NCBI RefSeq assembly: GCF_002214585.1
Contig: NZ_CP014862.1
Location: 1,054,001-1,118,000 of the forward strand
Reading direction: 5' to 3'
Source of the DNA: Thermococcus profundus
GTDB lineage: Archaea > Methanobacteriota_B > Thermococci > Thermococcales > Thermococcaceae
Length of the DNA stretch: 64,000 nt
In this document: positions 8,977 to 19,100 of the stretch, piece by piece
Layout: each line of letters begins with the position of its first letter
How positions within the stretch are numbered: position 1 is the stretch's first letter
Position numbers and translations under genes: made by a program
The notes under the pieces: model-generated
Database searches by the model: none
Told to the model about the DNA's origin: nothing
What the model saw: the letters and a program-made list of their open reading frames with translations, nothing else

Positions 8977-10220
8977 TAATCGAGATTGGGGAGTTCACCC
9001 GTGTAGAGGGGAACGGGAAGGCCGAGATAATCATAGAGGACGGCGAAGTGAAGGACGTGAGACTGAAGATCGTTGAGGGGCCGCGCTTCTTCGAACTCCT
9101 CACTCTCGGGAGGCACTACTACGATGTACCAGACCTTGAGGCGAGGATATGCGCCATATGCTATCTCGCCCACAGTGTCGCATCGGTCATGGGGATAGAG
9201 AGGGCCTTCGGAGTTGAGGTTCCGGAGGAGATTCAGCTGTTAAGGGAGCTTGGTCTCATCGGGGAGTTCCTTGAGAGCCACGCATTGCACCTTTACCTCC
9301 TCGTCGCCCCTGATGTCTTCGGCTATCCCGATGCCATTAGGATGGCAAGCAAGCACGGCGAGCTTGTGAAGGAAGGGATAGCACTCAAAGCCTTCGGGAA
9401 CAGATTGAGGGAGCTGATAGGCGGGAGGGAGATAGGCGGGATAAACGTCAAGCCAGGTGGCTTCGGGCGTTATCAGACTACTGAAGAGCTTGAGACAATT
9501 GAGGAAGAAAGTGGGGCTCTGCTGAGGCTCGCTAAAAGGGCTGTGAGGCTCTTCGCGTCGCTTGAGCCCTACGGCGAAAGGGCGGAGCACTTCGTAGCCA
9601 CCAACGGCTACCTGTGGGGAGAGAGACTGATCGCCGAGGACAAGGAACCGTTCCACTACACCGAGAGAATAGAGGAGCACTCCCTCGTTTACAGCTTCGC
9701 CAAGCAGAGTTGCTACAACGGCGAGAGCTTCCTCGTTGGTTCCCTCGCAAGGCTCCTGCTAAAGAGCGATCAGCTGACGCCGGAGGCGAAGAGGCTCTTC
9801 AAGGAGCACGAAGATAAGCTTTCAACGGGATACGTCAGCTACAACAACCTTGCCCAGGCTATCGAGCTAGTTTACTCCCTTGAGCGGGCAGGAGAGATAG
9901 CGAAGATTCTCCTCGACCGCGGCATCTCCGGCGAAAACGTTCCAGTGGAGCCGAGGGAAGGGGAAGGAATAGGGTACGTTGAGGCACCGAGGGGAGTTCT
10001 GATACACCACTACCGCACCGATTCCAAGGGCAGAATCGTGCACTCGAACATCATAACGCCAACGGCGCTCAACCACGCCATGATTGAGGAGAGCCTGCTG
10101 AAGGAGGCTAGGGTTCTCTACGGTGAGGCCGATGAGGAGGAGATGATAGGCAGACTGGAGGAGACGGTAAGGGCCTTCGACCCATGCATATCCTGCTCGG
10201 TTCACATAGTGAAGCTTTGA
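8973..10220 (+). CDS. hydA: Sulfhydrogenase alpha subunit ([NiFe]-hydrogenase large subunit)
   Basis: A 415-residue NiFe large subunit. The four active-site cysteines are in RICAICYLAHS (C60, C63) and DPCISCSVH (C405, C408). The last four residues, IVKL after H411, form the tail expected to be removed by the maturation protease, here encoded at 599-1045. It catalyses H2 formation or uptake with NAD(P)H, and in homologues also sulfur reduction. GAGGTGG six bases before ATG 8973 sets the start. A T-rich run follows the stop. Confidence 0.94.
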   Translation: MIIEIGEFTRVEGNGKAEIIIEDGEVKDVRLKIVEGPRFFELLTLGRHYYDVPDLEARICAICYLAHSVASVMGIERAFGVEVPEEIQLLRELGLIGEFLESHALHLYLLVAPDVFGYPDAIRMASKHGELVKEGIALKAFGNRLRELIGGREIGGINVKPGGFGRYQTTEELETIEEESGALLRLAKRAVRLFASLEPYGERAEHFVATNGYLWGERLIAEDKEPFHYTERIEEHSLVYSFAKQSCYNGESFLVGSLARLLLKSDQLTPEAKRLFKEHEDKLSTGYVSYNNLAQAIELVYSLERAGEIAKILLDRGISGENVPVEPREGEGIGYVEAPRGVLIHHYRTDSKGRIVHSNIITPTALNHAMIEESLLKEARVLYGEADEEEMIGRLEETVRAFDPCISCSVHIVKL

Positions 10221-10222
10221 AG

Positions 10223-10238
10223 TTTTCTTTTTTCTTCT
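10223..10238 (+). terminator. T-rich terminator after hydA
   Basis: The stop codon of hydA is followed at once by a run of Ts broken by single bases, without a strong hairpin. Poly-T tracts of this kind end transcription in Thermococcales. Confidence 0.45.
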
Positions 10239-10273
10239 GAGATCCTATGGAGATGGGAACGTTTTTAACCTTA

Positions 10274-10303
10274 ATATCGATTTTCGATATCGGTGTTCGA
10301 TAT
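10274..10303. promoter_or_regulatory. Candidate autoregulatory operator of the PadR gene
   Basis: ATATCGA (10274-10280) and TCGATAT (10284-10290) are a perfect inverted repeat, and TTCGATAT recurs at 10283-10290 and 10296-10303. The element covers the presumed TATA/start region of the PadR gene and ends on its ATG, so a repressor bound here would block its own promoter. Confidence 0.6.
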
Positions 10304-10601
10304 GATCCGGCGCGTTCTCCTTGGCTTCATGGGTCTGCACATCCTCCACCATGCGAGCCGGGAGGAGATCACGGGAAAGTTCGTGATGGAGGAACTGGAA
10401 AAGCACGGCTATAAAACGAGTCCCGGGACGATCTATCCCCTCCTCCACAAAATGGAGGACATGGGGCTTCTTCAGAGCAGAACCGAGGTGAGGAACGGAA
10501 AGCGGGTGCGCCTCTATCGAGCAACCCCGAAGGGGGAAGAACTGCTTGAAAAAGCCAGGAAAAAGGTCAAGGAACTCTGCACTGAAATCCTGGGGGAATG
10601 A
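10302..10601 (+). CDS. PadR-family transcriptional regulator
   Basis: The 99-residue protein is a winged-helix DNA-binding protein of the PadR type. HASREEITGKFVMEELEKHG forms the helices before the recognition element, and SPGTIYPLLHKMEDMGLL is the family signature. GKRVRLYRATPKGEELLEKARKK is the wing and dimer helix. PadR proteins usually repress an adjacent transporter; here the next gene, three bases downstream, is an MFS transporter. GTG 10293 is an alternative start, but the promoter spacing suggests a leaderless ATG at 10302. Confidence 0.85.
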   Translation: MIRRVLLGFMGLHILHHASREEITGKFVMEELEKHGYKTSPGTIYPLLHKMEDMGLLQSRTEVRNGKRVRLYRATPKGEELLEKARKKVKELCTEILGE

Positions 10602-10604
10602 GGT

Positions 10605-11807
10605 ATGGAGGATAGAGAATCCTCAAAGGCCAACGAAAGGAGGATCTTTGGGATAAGCTGGAACGTTTTCGTTCTGGGTCTCGTCAGCTTCCTCAACGAC
10701 ATGAGCAGCGAGATGATAAGCCCGGTGGTTCCAAAGTACCTCACGGACGTCCTCAAAACGGGTGAACTCCTCGGTGGAACGCTGATGGGAGCAATAGAGA
10801 GCTTGAGCTCACTCTTCAAGGTGGCCTTTGGCTACATCAGCGACAGGTTCAGGAAGAGGAAAGTCTTCATCTTCACTGGCTATGCACTCTCAGCCTTTTC
10901 AAAGGGTGCGCTGGCCTTTACCCGGTACTGGTGGGACTTTCTAAGCTTGAGGATCCTTGACCGCGTCGGTAAGGGCATAAGAACTGCCCCAAGGGATGCC
11001 CTTATAGCGGAGTCCTCGGAAAAGGGGAAAACTGGAAAGTCCTTCGGCTTCCACAGAATGATGGATACCCTCGGCGCCGTCACCGGCCCGCTCGTCGGAA
11101 TAGCGCTCCTCTACCTGATGCGCGGCATGATCGCCGAGAAGGCCTACCGCTACCTCTTCCTGTTCTCCGCAGTTCCGGGGCTGCTCTCCCTTCTGATAAT
11201 AGCCCTCTTTGTAAAGGAACGCGGTAGAGAAGTCAGGAAAAAGATAACAGGAATTTCCGCGCTGAAAAGCAGAAACCTCAGGCTCTTTCTGGCGGTGGTT
11301 GCAGTCGGGGCCCTTGGAAGGTACAGCTACGCATTTACCCTGTGGAAGGCCTCTGAACTGGGGTACTCGCTCAGGGATGAGATGGCCTTCTACGCCCTCT
11401 TCAACCTCATGTACGCGGCCGCGGCCTATCCGATCGGCTTTTACTCCGACAGGGTGGGGAAAAGGAAACTGATAACGGTCGGCTTCATGATAGCAGCGCT
11501 GGCCTCTCTGGCTTTTGCCTACGCAGAGGACCTGCCCTCACTCATAGCCGCCTTCGTCCTCTACGGCCTCTACATCGCTATTGAGGATACGGTTCCAAGG
11601 GCGTACATGGCGGATCTGGCCGGGGACTTTGAGAAGGGGACGGTGATAGGTACCTACCACACGGTCTTTGGCATCTTCGTCTTTCCCGCTTCGGTCGTGG
11701 CGGGCTACCTGTGGCAGAACTACTCCCTCAGCCACTCCTTCCTCTACGCCGCGGCAATGAACCTCCTTGCCTTTGTCATGATGCTCTCAGTTCCGGAGAG
11801 AGATTGA
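10605..11807 (+). CDS. MFS transporter, probable efflux pump
   Basis: A 400-residue protein of about 12 membrane segments of the major facilitator superfamily. SDRFRKRK (loop 2-3) and SDRVGKRKLI (loop 8-9) are the MFS signature loops, and FHRMMDTLGAVTGPLVG resembles motif C of exporters. It follows the PadR gene by three bases and is surely cotranscribed, suggesting ligand-induced export of a toxic compound. The substrate cannot be read from sequence. Confidence 0.85.
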   Translation: MEDRESSKANERRIFGISWNVFVLGLVSFLNDMSSEMISPVVPKYLTDVLKTGELLGGTLMGAIESLSSLFKVAFGYISDRFRKRKVFIFTGYALSAFSKGALAFTRYWWDFLSLRILDRVGKGIRTAPRDALIAESSEKGKTGKSFGFHRMMDTLGAVTGPLVGIALLYLMRGMIAEKAYRYLFLFSAVPGLLSLLIIALFVKERGREVRKKITGISALKSRNLRLFLAVVAVGALGRYSYAFTLWKASELGYSLRDEMAFYALFNLMYAAAAYPIGFYSDRVGKRKLITVGFMIAALASLAFAYAEDLPSLIAAFVLYGLYIAIEDTVPRAYMADLAGDFEKGTVIGTYHTVFGIFVFPASVVAGYLWQNYSLSHSFLYAAAMNLLAFVMMLSVPERD

Positions 11808-11893
11808 CATTTTTTCAATTTCTGACCCTTCTTTCTATTCAATCTTGTCAAAAAGACTAAAAAGGGTCCCTTAAACTTACTTCGGTGAGAGCT

Positions 11894-12898
11894 TTGAAGA
11901 TCCTAGTACTGGGCACCGGCGGGACGATAGCCAGTGCAAGGACGGAGATGGGGTATAAGGCCACCCTCGGCGTTGATGAAGTTCTTCAATTGGCTGGAAT
12001 TGAGAAGCGGGACGGTTTTGAGGTGGAGACGCGTGATGTGCTCAACCTGGACAGCACCCTGCTCCAGCCAGAGGACTGGGAGGTCATAGGGAGGGCCGTC
12101 TTTGAGGCCTTCTCCGAGTACGATGGGATAGTCATCACACACGGCACAGATACCCTCGCGTACACCTCCTCAGCCCTGAGCTTCATCCTGAGGAATCCGC
12201 CCGTTCCCGTCGTTTTAACTGGTTCGATGCTCCCGATAACCGAGCCGGGGAGCGACGCCCCCAGAAACCTGAGGACTGCTTTGACGTTTGCGCAGAAGGG
12301 GTTTCCAGGGATATACGTCGCCTTCATGGACAAGATAATGCTGGGGACGCGCGTTTCTAAAGTCCACTCCCTCGGCCTGAACGCATTCCAGAGCATAAAC
12401 TATCCCGATGTTGCCTACGTGAAGGGAGGCGAACTGCTGATAAGACACAGACCGAGGGTCTTTGGAAAGGGAGAGCCCGAATTCGATCCCCCCGTTGACC
12501 CCAACGTCGTTCACCTCCGCTTAACCCCAGGTCTCTCTCCGGAGGTGTTCTTGAAGATCTCAGAAGCCGTCGATGGGATAGTCCTTGAAGGCTATGGGGC
12601 CGGGGGGATTCCCTACAGGGGAAGGGATCTTCTCTCGGCAGTCTCCAGAACGGCCTCGCAGAAACCCGTTGTCATGACCACTCAAGCCCTCCACGGGGGT
12701 GTGGATCTAACGAAGTACGAGGTTGGGAGGAGGGCCCTGGAGGCCGGCGTCATCCCAGCCTACGATATGACAAAGGAGGCGACCCTGGTAAAGCTGATGT
12801 GGGCCCTGGGCCACACCAAGGAGGTCGAGAACGTCAGGAGAATCATGACAACGAACATAGCAGGGGAGCTCAGCATCGAAAAGGAAAGGCTTGGGTGA
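11894..12898 (+). CDS. L-asparaginase, type I
   Basis: This 334-residue protein has both asparaginase threonine motifs: GTGGTIAS at the N-terminus and ITHGTDTLAYT near residue 85, followed by TGSMLPI and NLRTALTFA. It should hydrolyse asparagine to aspartate and ammonia. The C-terminal domain GYGAGGIPYRGRD is also typical. GTG 11885 is possible, but GGTGA at 11884-11888 fits a TTG start at 11894 giving MKILVLGTGGT. It is not accompanied by gatE, so a GatD role in tRNA amidation is less likely. Confidence 0.82.
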   Translation: MKILVLGTGGTIASARTEMGYKATLGVDEVLQLAGIEKRDGFEVETRDVLNLDSTLLQPEDWEVIGRAVFEAFSEYDGIVITHGTDTLAYTSSALSFILRNPPVPVVLTGSMLPITEPGSDAPRNLRTALTFAQKGFPGIYVAFMDKIMLGTRVSKVHSLGLNAFQSINYPDVAYVKGGELLIRHRPRVFGKGEPEFDPPVDPNVVHLRLTPGLSPEVFLKISEAVDGIVLEGYGAGGIPYRGRDLLSAVSRTASQKPVVMTTQALHGGVDLTKYEVGRRALEAGVIPAYDMTKEATLVKLMWALGHTKEVENVRRIMTTNIAGELSIEKERLG

Positions 12899-13178
12899 TC
12901 AACCCAGAATTTTCACTTAGTTCTCGTTCCCAGCTGGGGGAGTCTCTGACTCTCTGGGGAGTAGATGAATTCGATGGTAGAGTCCGAGGATGGAATGTAT
13001 TGACAAGATTCAAAATTTATTCTTAATTTTATCAAGTTTTATGGGTTTTTCCGGAACTTATTTATAGAAAAAACGCGTATTTTATCTAGTAAAATCATGA
13101 TCTCCGATTCCTTTTCTTCTTGAGTCGGAGATCCCAGTTCATTGAATTTTAATCATCTCCGCATTGGGAGGTAGGGAG
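12899..13178 (+). promoter_or_regulatory. Promoter and structured 5' leader of the giant surface protein
   Basis: No gene is visible in this AT-rich gap. ACTTATTTATAG near 13057-13068 is a likely TATA box. A 6-bp inverted repeat (ATTTTA/TAAAAT, 13079-13095) and a perfect 9-bp inverted repeat GATCTCCGA/TCGGAGATC (13099-13107 and 13125-13133) lie downstream of it, so the second would form a hairpin in the mRNA leader. A strong GGGAGGTAGGGAG ribosome site precedes ATG 13179. Confidence 0.55.
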
Positions 13179-16100
13179 ATGAGGCGAGAAAAATTCGTCT
13201 CCTGCTTGTTTTTGGTTATCGTTCTAGCGTCCAGCCTCCAGGTTCTAAACTACGACCGGGCAGGTGCTTTTCCAGTGGTGCACAACGTCAACACGGGCGA
13301 GATTTTTCAGAGCATACAGGAAGCAATAGACGACCCTGAAACCAAAGACGGGCACGTCATCGAGCTCGATCCAGGAAATTACAGGGAGAGCGTGGTCGTC
13401 AGCAAAGGGGTGATCATACGCTCCGCATCGGGAAACCCGGAGGATGTCATCATAGAGACCTCCGAGCCAGGGGTTCCGGTATTCAGGATTACCCACGACA
13501 ACGCGGCCATAAAAGCCGTCACCCTCACAGGAGCCAAGAAAAGCGGGACTTACGCGGTGGTAGTTGAGAAAAAGGTATACAACTGCCAGATCATCAACGT
13601 CAGGATATTCTCAAGCTACGGAGGAATTTACCTCGACGAAGGGGGAGCTAACCACAGGGTAGCTATGGGCTACTTTGAGAGCGTCGCCATTCCAGTAACC
13701 CTCAACTCCGTCTCGACCACCGAGGTCTCCATGAACTTCATGAAGGGTCCCGATAGGGGGGTTGTGCTGCTGTCATCAAGCAGAAACTCCATCACAAACA
13801 ACACCATAACAGACCCAATCTACAACGGCATCCTGCTGAGAGACGGCTCGGCCGTCAACGACGTAAGCGGGAACGCCATTTCAGGCAGTCAGGGGGACGG
13901 GATAATGCTCTACGCGAGCCACAACAACACTATCGAGTCCAACAACCTGACCCAGAACGTTCGTGGGCTTGAGATAGTCGGAGGGAGTCAGGGGAACATC
14001 GTCAGGGACAACTTCATCACCGGGAACGACCTTGGGGTCTACATCGCTGACACTAACGGAAACCTGCTCTACAACAACTACCTCTCGAACGGCCAAAACG
14101 CCCGGGACATGGGAGAGAACTACTGGAACACCACGAAGAGGGATGGCCCAAACATAGTGGGCGGCCCCTACATAGGCGGCAACTACTGGAGCGACTACGG
14201 GGGAGTTGACAAGGACGGCGACGGGATAGGCGACACAGAGGTTCCCCACATCTCCGGTGGGGGCGTGAGAACCGGGGACTGGCTTCCCCTCGTCAAGACG
14301 AGGCCCGAAGGGGGCCTTCCGGACTTGATTGTAACGGACATCTGGAAAGAGGGCGGAAAGCTCTGGTTCCAGGTGAGGAACGTCGGAGATGGTGACTCAG
14401 GCCCCTTCGATGTGGCCCTCCTCCTAAACGGTGAACCCGTGAAAACTCTCAGCGTTGAAGGCCTCAAGGCCGGGGAGTTCAGGGATGGAAGCTTCGACCT
14501 GCCCGAATGCCACGAGGGAGTTCTGAATGTAGGCGTGTGGGCAGATTCAGGCGGAAAAGTCCACGAGGGCGACGAGGAGAACAACGCCCGCCTTGAGGAG
14601 TGGAAGTGCGACGAGGAGCCGCCGAGGATAGTTGGCCTGAAGGTGGTGGAGGTCGGAAGGGACTACGCGGTTATCTTCGTCGGCACGAGCGAGGAGAGCA
14701 GGGTAAAGGTGAAGTACAGCCCGGACACGCTCCCAAGCGAGGTTGTCGACGACGAACTCAAGGAGAAGCACGTCATAAGGCTTGAAGGATTGCAATCGGG
14801 AACGCTCTACTGGTTCATTGCGGAGGTCTCGGACGGGAGTGGAAACTCGGCCGTCTCCGAAAAGGCCTTCTTCAAGACGCTACCGGTTCCGGACGGAGAA
14901 AAGCCGACTGTTGAGCACCTAACGCTCCCCATGAGACCAGGAAAGCCGCTTAGGGCTTACGTGAGCGACAACACCGGTGTTGACAGGGTGGAGTTCTACG
15001 TGGACGGAAGGCTTGTGGGGGTTGACTACTCCCCGGGGAACTTCTCCATGATGTACCTCACCCCCGGAATCCTCGGGATGGCCGGGATTGGTGGGGAGAA
15101 CTACTACACGGAACACGAGGTCATGGTGAGGGTGTGCGACATTAGTGGACTGTGTGACAACATAACCGAGGTATGGAGGCCCTCCTACGATGTCCAGAGC
15201 GTTGAAGTGGAAGTCGTTTCCCCGCCCGACCGCTACACGATGAGCACCATCCAGGCGAACAGCACGGGAAGCGTTGAGGTGAGCGTTTACGCCGCTGAAT
15301 ACGAGCTATCCATGAGGGACTGCCCCTCCTCGGAGCTGGGCCAGCTCATGTGCCTCAACAGCCCGGGAGAGCTCATCCCCCATCCAGTTGACAGCCTAAC
15401 CCTCTACATATTCGGGCCAGAGGACTACGAGGTTAAGAGGGTTTTCTACCCCCACACGGACGAAGACACCACCTTCACCTACGAGTGGGACGTGAGGAAC
15501 CTCGAGCCTGGGCTGTATCTCATAGCGGCCATGGCCAACTCAACCAACGGGGAGAGCTACTTCTCAAGGGCTGTAACGGTCGAGATAGCTTCCCCCCGGA
15601 AGGAGTACTCCTTCCACCAGGAGGTCAGGAGGGTTGGAAACTACTTCAACGTCACGCTAAGCGTTAGGAACACGGGGGAGGTCCCCATAAGATTAAACGA
15701 AATAACGGAGACCCTAAAGGGCTTCCAGGCTGTTGTCAAGGACGGAGCCGGCTACACCATGAGGGGGCGCTACTACGTGGAAGGGCAGTATGAAGAGGTC
15801 ACCTTCAGCTTCAACAACACCATCCTCGAGCCGGGGGAAATGGCGAGGGCGAGCTACCTTGCGGTTCCCATTCTGTATTCCCATACGGTCTACAGGGGAA
15901 TCGGTGTACCCGTTGTGGTCGAGGTTGATGGAGACCTGGAGACCTTCCACCCATCCCAGACCGTAAGGGGTGAAGGGGGTCTCGAGGGCATATACGATGC
16001 CGCGATAAACGCAATGAGGCAGAGCGACTACCTCATAGTCACGAACCCCGAGAACCTATACTATACAAACGAAAACACAAGCAATGTCCAGAAGGTTTTC

Positions 16101-19100
16101 TCGGCGATGGCGGAACTGGCCACCCTCCGGAACGGCGTTATAGGCTACCTCGGGGGAGGGGGAAAGATAAGGAAAGACGTTAAGAAGGCGCTCATAGCAA
16201 TCGGCGACCCCAACGGAGATGGAAAGGGCGACATCGTGATATACCATCCCGACAGCGGAAAGCTCGTAGTTCACAGCCTCCTGGGCGGTGAAGAGAGCGC
16301 AGAGCTGGCGAAAGGAGCTGGAGGGTTAGCCCTTCACGACCTCGACGATGACGGAAAGGACGAGATAATCCTTGCCGGGGAGTACGGGTTCGTGAAGGTG
16401 TACGGCAAGGAGCGGGTTAGGGACAAAAACGGGAACCAGAAGGAGAAGTACGTGGAAGAGAGCTATTCCCCCAATACAAGAGCGGAAGGGCAAGCGGACG
16501 TTGCCTGCGGGTACGTTTATGGGTCAACGATATTCGACGTGTACCCCACCTGCGCGGTGCTGGACGGCTCCCACGTGTACCTGATAACATCCAGTCTCCA
16601 GGAACCCATTCGGCTTCTCTCTGGTGAACATGACATTGGAACGGACAGAGGTAAGAGGGTCTTCTTTGCCGACGTGGGCGGCGACAAGGGAGACAGTCTG
16701 CTCGTCCTGCTCTCAACGGGGGAGCTCAGGGAGTACTACATCATAGCCGATTCGCTGGAGCTTCGGAGAACAATCCAGGTTCCCTACTCAGACGACAACG
16801 GCTACGCCACAGGCGACATAGACGGCGATGGAATGGATGAGTTCGTTGTCTTTGATGCGGAAAACAATAAGATTGAAGTCTACACAATGGACGGCCTTGA
16901 GGAGGAAGTCCCCTTCTACTTTGGAACAACCCATGAGATTTCCATAGGGTCCGGAAGCATGGCCACCCCAATATCCGCCTACGTCGGGAGCGTTATCATG
17001 GGCGGTATCAGGATTGGAAACGTCCTTCCCGGAAGGGGCGAGGAAATAATCTTCCCCAGCTCCGACGGTGAGTGGCTGGAATTCCACACATGGGACGAGC
17101 TTCAAAACTTTGAGCCGCTGTCCTTCACGCTCATACAGGAGTGGAGCAACTACCTCACGGACGGCTGGCTCGACCACGGCTACCTCGTCATAGTGGGCGA
17201 GACGGAGATAGTGCCGGCGCTTAAGGCGAGCTACAACCCGATATGGCTCGACTGGGGTAGGGTGAAGGTCATCAGGACAACCGACGTCCCCTACGCCAAC
17301 ACCGAGGGAGACGTCCTTGACCCCGAGCTGATAGTTGCGAGGTTCCCGGGAAACAAGGCGGGCGACATACTCAAGGGCATGGAGAACGCCATAGCCGTGG
17401 CGAGGGGGGAGTGCTCCTTCGACCGCTCCCACGCGCTCATACTATCGGGATGGCCCGAGTCGAGGGGCGGCGGCTCAGATCATATTGACTTCTATGAGAC
17501 CAGCCTTGCGGTTTACAGGGCACTTAGAGATCAGGGCACCAATGTGGCGATTCTTAGAAGCACCCAGTACCCGGACGAGGAAGTGAACAGCCGTAAAGTA
17601 TCACACAGGGAAGACGTCGTGAACGCTTTCTTCACCATTGCCCGCGAGAGGGACATAATACACCTCGAGGGACACGGAAACTGGAACGTGATAGATGATC
17701 TCTACGTCAGTGACTTCTCGGGAAGGGCGGAACCCTTCGGCGGAACCTGTCCCTTCGTTTACGCGGAGTCCTGCCTGACAGGGGACTACACGAAGGGGAA
17801 GAGCGTGGCCGAGGCATTCCTCCAGGCCGGGGCGGCCGTCTACCTGGGATCAACTGAACTTGTCTGGAGTGCACCGTGGACGGCAAGGGCCAAGAGGCTC
17901 TACCGGAAGTGGGACTCCGGAGAAAGCATAGGCATGGCCCTCAGGGAGCTGAAGAGGGAGATGGGAGGCTGGGAACTTGAAGACGATACGGACATGGTAT
18001 GGGTGCTTGAGATGCACCTCTACGGCGACCCCAAGCTTGGATTGGGAGTATCCACACCAGAGGAGAGGAGAAACTCGGGAACCCCGAAGAGCCTGGAGTT
18101 GCAGACTCCGGAGTACAGCATAGAGAGGACGGACGAAGGTGATGTGATGAGCATCGAGGACGGCTCCTACGTGGAAGTGCCCGGCAACCCCCTGCTCCCC
18201 TACTACACCTACACCCTCAATGTTCCTGCCGGGAGCAGGGTAACAAGTGTGAGACTTGTGGAGAAGGAGGTCAGGGAGAGGGTGCCCCTAAACCCGGCCA
18301 TCGCGAGGATCGGAAGGCTCGGAGGGGAGGCAACATCCAACTCCACCACCGTTAACCTCACCCTTCCGGACTACAGGTGGCGCATCATCGAGAACCCCGA
18401 TGGCAGCACAACGCTCGTCATAAAGGTGTTCCCCGTCAAGTACAACGAGCTCACCGGAGAGGCTACGATCTACGGCTCCCACCGCTTCGAGATATCCTAT
18501 GTCGAGACCGGGGTGAGGCTTGAATCCTTGGTGCTCAGCGGGGAGAGGATAAAGCGCGGGGATACCATCAAAGCGGGCCTCATCCTCACGAACAGGGAAA
18601 GGGACGACGTTGTATTAACCGCGAGGATCAGAAAGGCTTCGGACAACTCCGTGGCCTTCGAAGCTCCGGCGAGGCTCCTCGAAGGCTTCGGCGGCGTCGG
18701 AAGGTTCTCGATGGAGTTCGGCACGGAGGGCCTTGAGGGAGGGGAGTACTACGTTGAGATGGAGGTGAGGGATAAGGGAGGAAACGTCCTCGACAGGAAG
18801 ACTGCCTACTTCAGCGTGAGCTTTGCCGAGCTGGTGGTGAGCCTGTATCCAGCAGGGGAGCTCTCTCCGGGGGAGGAGTTCACGGGCGTGATGGAGATAA
18901 CCAACGTAGGTGACCTTCCGGTTAGCGGAAGCGCGCACATAACCTCTTCCGAGGGGGAGGAACTTGTCAGGAACGTGACGGTGATGCCCGGCCAGAGGGT
19001 AACCGTGGAGGGAACCTTTACTGCCGGAAAGGAGTGGGCTAACCTAACCGGCTACGTCCTGTACGATGGAACGATGAGCGAGCCAGCTTACTTCTCGCTC

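Noticed and set aside
6363-10220. Membrane-bound or coenzyme F420-reducing hydrogenase
   Set aside because: No membrane subunits or signal peptide are present; the gamma subunit is a ferredoxin-NADP reductase-type flavoprotein, which fits the soluble sulfhydrogenase.
10605-11807. Possible sugar or nitrate specificity for the MFS protein
   Set aside because: Signature loops show only the superfamily; no substrate residues can be assigned.
11894-12898. GatD subunit of the tRNA amidotransferase
   Set aside because: The threonine motifs are shared, but there is no N-terminal GatD extension and no gatE neighbour.
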